The notes below the pieces were generated by a model, which was not told the origin of the DNA, did no database searches, and saw nothing but the letters and a program-made list of their open reading frames with translations. 7,640 bases of DNA from Bacteroidales bacterium UBA2716 (lineage in GTDB: Bacteria; Bacteroidota; Bacteroidia; Bacteroidales; UBA932). Location: contig DEKS01000175.1 of the NCBI GenBank assembly GCA_002354005.1, positions 2,598 through 10,237 on the forward strand. The letters run 5' to 3'. The translations under genes and the position numbers were made by a program. Positions 1 through 5,744 of the stretch are shown here, in pieces. How positions within the stretch are numbered: position 1 is the stretch's first letter; each line of letters begins with the position of its first letter.

Positions 1-936
1 TCGCTGGTGATGGGCCGGCACGTGACCCACTCGGACACCACCAACCTGCCGTTCTCGTATCTGATTGAGCAGCAGAACAATACCTACCTTGTTCCGGGCG
101 TGAACCTGCGCAGTGTGGGCACGGTTCGCGATGCCCAGAAGTGGCCCAAGCGTGACGGTCGCAAGGACCCGGACCGCCTGGACTGCATCAACTACAACCT
201 CCTAAGCCCTTTCACCATCCAGAAGATGTTCAAGGGCATACAGCTCCTCAAAAACCTGCTGTACTCCTCCGGTGAACTCTCGGACATTTACTCCTATCAC
301 AGCACCAAAATCCGCAACTCCTCGCTGCGGAACGGTATCCGTTATTACCAGACGGCCATTACCAAGTTCCTGGGTAACTCCATCATCAAAAAGCTGGAAA
401 ACCTGCCTGCAGGAGCCTCAGATGCCCAAATCCGGGAGGCCCTGAAGCCCACGGCGGCAACCGGGACAGGCTATTGGGTGGACCTGAGCGGCCTGATTGC
501 CCCCAAATTTGCGGTGAATGCGGCGCTGGACAAGATGGAGAGCGGGGAATATACGCTCAAGGAGCTTTCGGATGCCTTCCACCAGATGCACAGCCACTAT
601 TACGAGTACGAGTGGACCTGGGCCTACGACAAATATGCAGACTTCTTTGGCTACCCGCTGGAAACCATCACCGCCGAGCAAGTGGCCGATATAGTGCGCA
701 AGTGGGAAGACGCCGTCATCGGCCTGGACAAAGAGCTGTACGAAGACGCCAAGAAGGAGTTCAACCTGGCATCCATGACCGGTTTCGGGGCCGATGGCAG
801 CCGGGAGGAAAAGGAACAGGACTTCTCCGAGGTTCGCGGTGACTTTGAGTCCAATGCCTTTGTGACGGCCGTGCTGGAGCACATCCGCGTAAAACAGGCG
901 CTGGGCGACGAACTGCTGGAGCGTCTGCGCCGCTAA
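1..936 (+). CDS. DUF4954-family protein, C-terminal 311 residues (5' end outside window)
   Basis: The reading frame is open from the first base, so the gene starts upstream, and it ends in tandem stops (TAA TAG, 934-939). Visible residues 5-80 carry a strongly conserved-looking block (GRHVTHSDTT, LPFSYLIEQ, VPGVNLRSVGT, RDAQKWPKRD, NLLSPFTIQKM) that I recognise as typical of the Bacteroidetes DUF4954 family. Those proteins are about 650 residues long, with an N-terminal half that resembles a hexapeptide-repeat beta-helix; that half would lie outside the window. The rest (about residues 80-311) reads as mostly helical and charged, with aromatic clusters such as HYYEYEWTWAYDKYADFFGY, and may be the separate C-terminal domain of this family (DUF6819). 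I see no signal peptide or membrane segment in the visible part. The function is unknown. The family call comes from remembered sequence resemblance, not a search. The 3' end overlaps the convergent aminotransferase gene by 4 bp. Confidence 0.7.
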   Translation, partial: SLVMGRHVTHSDTTNLPFSYLIEQQNNTYLVPGVNLRSVGTVRDAQKWPKRDGRKDPDRLDCINYNLLSPFTIQKMFKGIQLLKNLLYSSGELSDIYSYHSTKIRNSSLRNGIRYYQTAITKFLGNSIIKKLENLPAGASDAQIREALKPTAATGTGYWVDLSGLIAPKFAVNAALDKMESGEYTLKELSDAFHQMHSHYYEYEWTWAYDKYADFFGYPLETITAEQVADIVRKWEDAVIGLDKELYEDAKKEFNLASMTGFGADGSREEKEQDFSEVRGDFESNAFVTAVLEHIRVKQALGDELLERLRR

Positions 937-2135
937 TAGACGGTTCTGCGATTGTAGGCCTTCAGTGCGCCTCTGAGTAGCATCAGAGCCCGCTGAAGGT
1001 CTTCTTTTTTAAGGACATACGCCAGACGCACCTGGTTGCGGCCCAGGTCCGGATTGCGGTAGAAACCGGCGGCCGGGGCCATCATCACGGTTTCCCCGTC
1101 CAGGCGGAAGTCCGTGAGGCACCATCGGCAAAAATCCTCGGCATCGGCGACGGGTAAACTGGCTACGGTGTAAAAGGCGCCGTGCGGCATAGGGGAGTAT
1201 ACGCCCGGAATGCTGTTCAGGCCCTTGATAAAGAAGTCCCGGCGCTCTTTGTACTCGTTGTAGCACTGTTTGGAATACTCCTCTGTTCCCTCGATGGAAG
1301 CGTCTGCCACCAGCTGGCCCAGCAGCGGCGGGCTCAGGCGGGCCTGGCAGTACTTCATGACGGTGTCGTACACCAGGCGGTTGCGGGTGACCAGCATGCC
1401 CACGCGGATACCGCACTCCGAGTAGCGCTTACTCACGGAGTCCACCAGAATCACATGTTCCGGGATGCCCAGCGACATGGCGCTCACATAGGGTTCGTTG
1501 GTGTAAACGAATTCTCTATATACTTCATCTGCAATGAGATAGAGGTCATGCTTAACCACCAGCTCCTTTAACTGTTGCAGCTCCTGAGGACTGTAAACGT
1601 AGCCGGTGGGGTTGTTGGGATTACACAGGAGGATGGCCTTGGTTTTATCCGTAATGGCCCGTTCAAAATCCTCCATGGGCGGCAGTTTGAAGCTGTCCTC
1701 AATGTAGGAGGTGACGGTAACTACCTTGATGCCCGCCGTAACGGCAAAGGAAATGTAGTTGGCATAGCCGGGCTCCACCATAATCATCTCGTCGCCGGGA
1801 TTCATGCAGGCCAGGAAAGCGAACAGAATGGCTTCTGAGCCGCCGCTGGTAACGATGATATTCTCCGCGGTGATATCGGCAATGTTAAACTTGGCGTAGT
1901 ATTTCACCAGTTTCTCGCGCAGCATGGAAAGGCCCTCGGAGGGGCTGTATTCCAGCGTTTTACGGTCGATGGCCTTGAGCACGTCCAGGCCTTTTTGCGG
2001 GGTGGGCAGGTCCGGCTGGCCAATGTTCAGATGATACACCTTCACGCCCTGCCGCTTGGCTTCGTTGGCCAGGGGGGCGAGTTTGCGGATGGGGGACGAC
2101 GGCATTTCCAGGCCGCGACGGGATATTTGAGGCAT
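933..2135 (-). CDS. Class I/II PLP-dependent aminotransferase (fold type I, aspartate aminotransferase-like)
   Basis: This 400-residue cytosolic enzyme should transfer an amino group from an amino acid to a 2-oxo acid using pyridoxal phosphate. It has the fold type I signature in order: Y63 in the EYSPSEG motif, the phosphate-side SGGSEA at 97-102, NPNNPTG at 172-178 (N175), D203 and Y206 in ADEVY, the Schiff-base lysine K236 in DSVSKRYS, R244 in GIRVG, and R370, which should bind the substrate carboxylate. By family knowledge these match E. coli AspC Y70, N194, D222, Y225, K258, R266 and R386. All catalytic residues are present and the length is normal. The amino-acid substrate cannot be read from the sequence; aspartate, aromatic or alanine activity are all possible. 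The ATG lies 3 bp after the ROK regulator stop, so the two genes are probably co-transcribed and coupled. The C-terminal coding region doubles as the terminator of the opposite gene. Confidence 0.93.
   Translation of the reverse strand: MPQISRRGLEMPSSPIRKLAPLANEAKRQGVKVYHLNIGQPDLPTPQKGLDVLKAIDRKTLEYSPSEGLSMLREKLVKYYAKFNIADITAENIIVTSGGSEAILFAFLACMNPGDEMIMVEPGYANYISFAVTAGIKVVTVTSYIEDSFKLPPMEDFERAITDKTKAILLCNPNNPTGYVYSPQELQQLKELVVKHDLYLIADEVYREFVYTNEPYVSAMSLGIPEHVILVDSVSKRYSECGIRVGMLVTRNRLVYDTVMKYCQARLSPPLLGQLVADASIEGTEEYSKQCYNEYKERRDFFIKGLNSIPGVYSPMPHGAFYTVASLPVADAEDFCRWCLTDFRLDGETVMMAPAAGFYRNPDLGRNQVRLAYVLKKEDLQRALMLLRGALKAYNRRTVY
959..1010 (+). terminator. Rho-independent terminator of the DUF4954 gene, inside the convergent aminotransferase gene
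   Basis: CCTTCAG (959-965) pairs with CTGAAGG (993-999), extended by T966-G992 and G967-C991. After a small internal loop, CTCTGA (971-976, read CTCTGA) pairs with TCAGAG (983-988), closing a 6-nt loop (977-982). The hairpin is followed by TCTTCTTTTTT (1000-1010). The U-tract is on the plus side only, so it should stop plus-strand transcripts leaving the DUF4954 gene 22 bp upstream. On the minus strand the same bases encode aminotransferase residues 376 to about 393; the six-T run is the two Lys codons K376-K377. No comparable T-run follows the hairpin on the minus strand. Confidence 0.75.
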
Positions 2136-2138
2136 AAA

Positions 2139-3341
2139 TTACAGGATTCCAAGCATGCGGCTGCGGACCAGGAGGGCGGCGCCGGTAGGGGCGGCCTTCT
2201 GTTTGAGCTGCGTCAGTTTGATGGTGGTATCTTGGTTGGCGATGTTCAGGACATGGCGTTTGATGGCGGTACGGATGGGGAGCATCAGGTAATCGCCGGC
2301 GGCGACGGCTACCTTACCGCCAATCACCACCAGCTCCGGATTGAAGATGTTGATGAGGCCGGCGAGGCCCTTGCCCAGGTTGGTGCCCACCTTTTCCACC
2401 GTCTCAATGGCCAGGATATCCTCCTGCTGGATGGCGGTGAACACCTCCGTAATGTTGATTTTGCCATCGGCCTTGAACTTGCGGGCCAGGGACGATGCGC
2501 GCCCGGCGGTGAGCTTTTCGCTGATCATGCGCACCAGGGCGCTGCCGGAGGCGCCGGTTTCCAGACAGCCGATTTTGCCGCATCGGCACATTTGACCGTT
2601 GTCCAGGAGCGGGAAGTGGCCAAACTCTCCGCTATAGCCGGAGGTGCCGTAGTACAGGCGTCCGTTCAGGATCATGCCCATGCCCAGACCCCAGCTCACG
2701 TTCACGTATAGCATGTTTTTCTCCTTGAGACCGCCGCCCAGGTATTCGCCGTAGGTCATGGCGCGGGAGTCGTTTTCCAGCACCACATGCACGTTCAGGT
2801 TTTCCTCCAGCATTTGGCCGATGGGCCGCGACGGGTCAAAGGAGTAATTGTTGCTGTAGCCGGTGACCGGGTTCACACGGCCGGGCAGGGCTACGCCCAC
2901 ACCCATGATGCGGTTCCAGTCCAGGCCGTTTTTGTCCACGTGCTCGCGGATGCCCTCCGCAATCTTGTTCACGGATTCTTCGTTGGCCTCCATTCGGTAG
3001 AGGATATCGTCCTGGAAAGAGATGAGACCGCCTTTGAAGTCGGTGACGGCAATACTGACATGCCGGTTGCGGATGTGTACGCCCACAAAGTACCCGGCCT
3101 CCGGATTGAGACCGTAGATGGAAGGTCTGCGGCCGCCGGAAGTGCCGGACTTGCCAAGGTCTACCATGAATCCCTCGTCCATCAGTTCCCCGATGAGTTT
3201 GGTAGCCGTGGGAACGGATGCGCCGATGGCCTCGCTGATGGAGGCGATGCTGTGTTCCCCGCGCTCGATGCAGAGGAACAGGATGTTCTTTTTCAAGAGG
3301 GAGTTCTTGTTGTCTTTTTTGTCAAGGAAGGTCTCTCTCAT
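2139..3341 (-). CDS. ROK-family transcriptional regulator (NagC/XylR type)
   Basis: A 400-residue DNA-binding repressor or activator candidate, probably responding to a sugar or sugar phosphate. Residues about 15-62 form a winged helix-turn-helix (SISEAIGASVPTATKLIGEL), ending in the wing-like SGGRRP at 68-73. The ROK domain follows: GVGVALPG at 147-154, END at 189-191 with the kinase-family aspartate D191, SGEFGH at 237-242, and the zinc motif CRCGKIGCLE at 252-261, with H242, C252, C254 and C259 as likely ligands. The first ATP-phosphate motif is degenerate (VGVHIRNRH at 86-94, without the DxGGT glycines), which fits a regulator and not a kinase. The frame stays open upstream to an ATG at 3401, but I chose the ATG at 3339-3341 because a near-perfect promoter sits between them and would not transcribe the longer start. 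The effector is unknown. It is first in a unit with the aminotransferase. Confidence 0.92.
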   Translation of the reverse strand: MRETFLDKKDNKNSLLKKNILFLCIERGEHSIASISEAIGASVPTATKLIGELMDEGFMVDLGKSGTSGGRRPSIYGLNPEAGYFVGVHIRNRHVSIAVTDFKGGLISFQDDILYRMEANEESVNKIAEGIREHVDKNGLDWNRIMGVGVALPGRVNPVTGYSNNYSFDPSRPIGQMLEENLNVHVVLENDSRAMTYGEYLGGGLKEKNMLYVNVSWGLGMGMILNGRLYYGTSGYSGEFGHFPLLDNGQMCRCGKIGCLETGASGSALVRMISEKLTAGRASSLARKFKADGKINITEVFTAIQQEDILAIETVEKVGTNLGKGLAGLINIFNPELVVIGGKVAVAAGDYLMLPIRTAIKRHVLNIANQDTTIKLTQLKQKAAPTGAALLVRSRMLGIL

Positions 3342-3362
3342 AAGATTTTCATTTTTTCGCGG

Positions 3363-3394
3363 CAAATCTAAAAAAATTTTATTGAATTTGCAAA
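3363..3394 (-). promoter_or_regulatory. Bacteroidetes-type promoter for the ROK-aminotransferase unit
   Basis: Read on the minus strand, TTTG (complement of 3391-3394) is followed by exactly 20 bp and then TAGATTTG (complement of 3363-3370). This matches the Bacteroidetes primary-sigma consensus, TTTG near -33 and TAnnTTTG near -7, with normal spacing. Transcription should start around 3358, giving a leader of about 17 nt before the ATG at 3341. The spacer is very AT-rich. The octamer AGATTTGC occurs at both boxes (complements of 3390-3397 and 3362-3369). Confidence 0.8.
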
Positions 3395-3395
3395 T
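3386..3395. promoter_or_regulatory. 10-bp palindrome over the -33 box (candidate operator)
   Basis: ATTTGCAAAT is a perfect palindrome that includes the TTTG -33 box of the ROK promoter. A protein bound here would block RNA polymerase, so autoregulation by the ROK protein is a reasonable guess. AT-rich short palindromes also arise by chance, and no second full copy is present. Confidence 0.35.
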
Positions 3396-3417
3396 CTTCA
3401 AAAATATCTTTATTTTA

Positions 3418-3427
3418 ATACGCGTAT
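3418..3427. promoter_or_regulatory. 10-bp palindrome ATACGCGTAT in the divergent control region
   Basis: ATACGCGTAT is a perfect palindrome and the only GC core in an AT-rich stretch. It lies 21 bp upstream of the TATCTTTG box, where the -33 element of the plus-strand promoter would be expected. It could be an operator or activator site for the membrane protein-trkH operon. This rests on symmetry and position only. Confidence 0.35.
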
Positions 3428-3447
3428 AATGAATGCGAAAATTTGCC

Positions 3448-3455
3448 TATCTTTG
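3448..3455 (+). promoter_or_regulatory. -7 box (TATCTTTG) of the membrane protein-trkH-helicase operon
   Basis: TATCTTTG matches the Bacteroidetes -7 consensus TAnnTTTG at every fixed base. It lies 8 bp before the ATG at 3464, so transcription would begin about 1-6 nt before the start codon and the mRNA would be nearly leaderless. I found no TTTG at the usual 19-21 bp upstream; that position holds the ATACGCGTAT palindrome and flanking bases. The promoter may be weak or need an activator. Confidence 0.6.
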
Positions 3456-3463
3456 CATTTACT

Positions 3464-4303
3464 ATGTTTGTGAAACTGAAAAACTGGTTGCAGGAATTCC
3501 GCCTTTCCCTGAAAATGAAAGTGACGCTTGCCTTAAGCGCCATTGCGGTGGTCCTGCTCATGTCCAGTATCATCTCTGTACTGGAATACAGGCGCATGTC
3601 CAATTACGTCTCGGACATGATTGCGGACGATATCCGGAACATCCATCTCACCCAAAAGCTGGTAGATGCCGTGGATACCTACAATTTGCAACTGCTGGCG
3701 GTGATCGGCGACGATCACCTTTTCACCCTGCCGGACTTTGACCGGAGCGCCTTCCTGGACTATTGCGACTCTCTGCGCGCGTCCTTTGGTGCCGGTAAAA
3801 CGGTTCCCATGGCAGACTCCGTGGTATATGCCTACTCGGCCTATATGCTGGCCTCCATGGAGCTGGAAGATGTCCTGGAGTCCAATTTCATCAACACGCG
3901 AGACTGGTATTTTAGCCGCCTGCAGCCGCTGTTCGGACGCATGAGAGGCTATCTGGACCGCCTGAGCACCACCATGTACATGGAACTGGAGCAAAACTCC
4001 AAGGACTTTGACCGGGGCTTTTTCCGCAGCATCATTCCCAGCGCCGTGGCCGTTGCCGTGGGCATTCTGCTGGTGTTCCTGCTGCTTTTCTACATCCTGG
4101 TGTATTATGTCAGTCCCATCTACCGGATGCGGCAGGCGCTGCAAGACTATCTGGAATTCCGGCGGCGCTACACCTATTCCTTCGACGGAAACGACCAGCT
4201 CTGTGAGCTGAATAATGCGGTTACAGACCTTACGGAGGAGAACCGGACGCTGCGCCGGCGCATGGCGGAGCTCAAGGAAAAGAGGGTACAGGATGAATCT
4301 TAA
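3464..4303 (+). CDS. Two-helix membrane receptor-like protein ending in a HAMP-like segment, no output domain
   Basis: I do not recognise this 279-residue protein as a named family. A short basic N-terminus is followed by a membrane helix at about 20-40, a probably helical extracytoplasmic region of about 150 residues (41-188), a second helix at about 190-216, and a cytoplasmic tail. The tail looks like a HAMP linker: P218 just after the helix, a first amphipathic helix to about 233, a connector, DQLCEL at 244-249 matching the family's DE-L-G-x-L position, and a second coiled-coil helix to about 272. It stops at 279 without a histidine kinase, cyclase or methyl-accepting domain. The layout is that of a sensor input module. 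I chose the ATG at 3464 over the upstream in-frame TTG at 3443 because the -7 box lies between them. It overlaps trkH by 11 bp, which suggests coupled synthesis and perhaps contact with the channel. A truncated kinase is possible, but no kinase remnant is visible. Confidence 0.8.
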   Translation: MFVKLKNWLQEFRLSLKMKVTLALSAIAVVLLMSSIISVLEYRRMSNYVSDMIADDIRNIHLTQKLVDAVDTYNLQLLAVIGDDHLFTLPDFDRSAFLDYCDSLRASFGAGKTVPMADSVVYAYSAYMLASMELEDVLESNFINTRDWYFSRLQPLFGRMRGYLDRLSTTMYMELEQNSKDFDRGFFRSIIPSAVAVAVGILLVFLLLFYILVYYVSPIYRMRQALQDYLEFRRRYTYSFDGNDQLCELNNAVTDLTEENRTLRRRMAELKEKRVQDES

Positions 4304-5744
4304 GGTCATATCGCGGAATGTGGGCGTGGCGCTCCTGGTGAGTGCCCTGTTCATGCTGCTGTCGGTTTTTGTTTCCCTGGCCGATGGCGGCGATTCCGCC
4401 CTGTCACCGCTGCTGATCAGCTTTGTCATCACCTTTATCGTGGGCGTTTTCCCTTTCATTTTTGTGCGGAAAACCTCCCAGATTTCCCTGAAGGACGGGT
4501 TCATGATTATCTTTCTGTCGTGGCTGCTGTCCTTCATTTTCGGGGCGCTTCCGTACGCGCTGTGGGGCGGTCCGTTTTCGGTGATAAACGCCTGGTTCGA
4601 AAGCGTTTCCGGCTTTTCTACAACGGGTTCCACCATTCTGGAGGATGTAGAGTCCCTCCCGCGGAGCCTCCTGTTCTGGCGCTCGGCAACGCATTTTATC
4701 GGCGGTTTGGGTGTTGTGGTGTTTTTGCTTCTGATCATTCCCAACTCGTCTCCGGTGCGGCTCAGGCTCACCAACATGGAACTCTCGTCCCTTTCCCGCG
4801 ACGATTACAGGAGTCGGGCCAACAAGACGGTGTATATTTTTGCGTGGGTGTACCTGGGCATTTGCGGGGCGGCGTTTGTGACGTATGTCTTATGCGGGAT
4901 GCCCGTTTTTGACGCTGTGTGTCATGCGTTTAGCGTTTGTGCTACGGGCGGTTTCTCGTCCCGGAACCTGAGTATCGGCGCGTTTAATTCGCCCCTGATT
5001 TCTATCGTCACCATTGTGTTCATGTTCCTCGCGTCCATCCATTTCGGGCTCATTTTCATGGCGCTGGTGAACCGTTCGCTGCGTCCGCTGCACAACCCTG
5101 TGCTGCGGTTCTACTGCATTGCGCTGGCGGTGATTGCCGTGATTACCTCCATGTCGCTCAAGCTGCAGGGGGTGAATGATTCGTGGGGCGGGGCCTTCCT
5201 GGACGGTACCTTCCAGGTGGTGAGTTATGCTTCTACCAGCGGTTTTGCCATTGCGGACAACTCCACCTGGCCGGTGCTGCCGTGCTTTATGCTGGTGCTG
5301 GTGAGCCTGGTGTGCGGGTGTGCCGGTTCCACTACCGGTGGTATTAAGGTAGACCGCGTCATCGTGCTGTTCAAGGCCATCCACATGCAAATCCTCAAAA
5401 CCTTGTATCCTTCGTCCATTTTCGAGGTACGGGTGGGACGCCGGATTCTGCACGACGAAGAAATTTATCCGCAGGTGCTCTATATTGCCATGTACTTCCT
5501 GCTGCTGGGGGGATCGGCCATCATGATCATGCTCATGGGAGACCCGAATGGGCATGCGCTGGTGGGTTCCGTGGCGTCGCTGGGCAATGTGGGGCCGTCC
5601 ATCTACGATATTGGCTCCATGGGTAATTTCAATATGGAACCTGTGGGGATCAAGTTTGTGTACACGGTGGATATGTTCCTGGGTCGTGTAGAAATTTATC
5701 CGGTTTTTGCCGTGATTTCGAGTATCTTTAACCGTCGCTACTAA
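4293..5744 (+). CDS. trkH: TrkH-family potassium uptake channel subunit
   Basis: This 483-residue inner-membrane protein should form the K+-conducting part of the Trk/Ktr system. It has the four pore-loop repeats of the superfamily: SGFSTTGST at 106-114, CATGGFS at 216-222, YASTSGF at 312-318, and SLGNVGPS at 429-436. The usual TrkH landmarks are present: WRSATHFIGGLGVVV at 129-143, the intramembrane-loop region CAGSTTGGIKVDR at 343-355, and the C-terminal MFLGRVEIYPVF at 461-472. The length is normal for the family. The ATG at 4293 is preceded by AGAGGG at 4281-4286, a reasonable ribosome site; the frame is open further upstream, but that extension is basic, not membrane-like, and lies inside the preceding gene. 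By family knowledge TrkH needs a nucleotide-binding regulator (TrkA or KtrA), and none is encoded in the window. It overlaps both neighbours, by 11 bp upstream and 1 bp downstream. Confidence 0.95.
   Translation: MNLKVISRNVGVALLVSALFMLLSVFVSLADGGDSALSPLLISFVITFIVGVFPFIFVRKTSQISLKDGFMIIFLSWLLSFIFGALPYALWGGPFSVINAWFESVSGFSTTGSTILEDVESLPRSLLFWRSATHFIGGLGVVVFLLLIIPNSSPVRLRLTNMELSSLSRDDYRSRANKTVYIFAWVYLGICGAAFVTYVLCGMPVFDAVCHAFSVCATGGFSSRNLSIGAFNSPLISIVTIVFMFLASIHFGLIFMALVNRSLRPLHNPVLRFYCIALAVIAVITSMSLKLQGVNDSWGGAFLDGTFQVVSYASTSGFAIADNSTWPVLPCFMLVLVSLVCGCAGSTTGGIKVDRVIVLFKAIHMQILKTLYPSSIFEVRVGRRILHDEEIYPQVLYIAMYFLLLGGSAIMIMLMGDPNGHALVGSVASLGNVGPSIYDIGSMGNFNMEPVGIKFVYTVDMFLGRVEIYPVFAVISSIFNRRY

Noticed and set aside
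474..842. Alternative plus-strand frame inside the DUF4954 gene
   Set aside because: It is an out-of-frame shadow rich in Arg, Gly and Cys, with no start signal, inside a well-supported gene.
1995..3371. Two plus-strand open frames (1995-2711, 2787-3371) opposite the ROK gene
   Set aside because: The minus strand encodes an intact ROK protein with HTH and zinc motifs. The plus frames look like mirror translations and have no domain of their own.
3342..3401. 20-residue N-terminal extension of the ROK regulator (ATG at 3401)
   Set aside because: The extension spans the consensus promoter and its palindrome, is AT-rich, and lies ahead of the likely transcription start.
3425..3430. TATAAT, an E. 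coli-like -10 box in the divergent region
   Set aside because: Bacteroidetes primary sigma factors use TAnnTTTG, and a proper match to that is present nearby at 3448-3455.
4215..4292. 26-residue upstream extension of TrkH
   Set aside because: It is Arg-rich and lies inside the preceding gene; the ATG at 4293 gives the normal family N-terminus and has an AGAGGG site.
3533..4777. 414-codon open frame on the minus strand across the membrane protein and trkH genes
   Set aside because: It is antisense to two genes with clear protein features. Its product is rich in His, Gln, Arg and Gly with no recognisable domain, as expected for the complement of a GC-rich coding strand.
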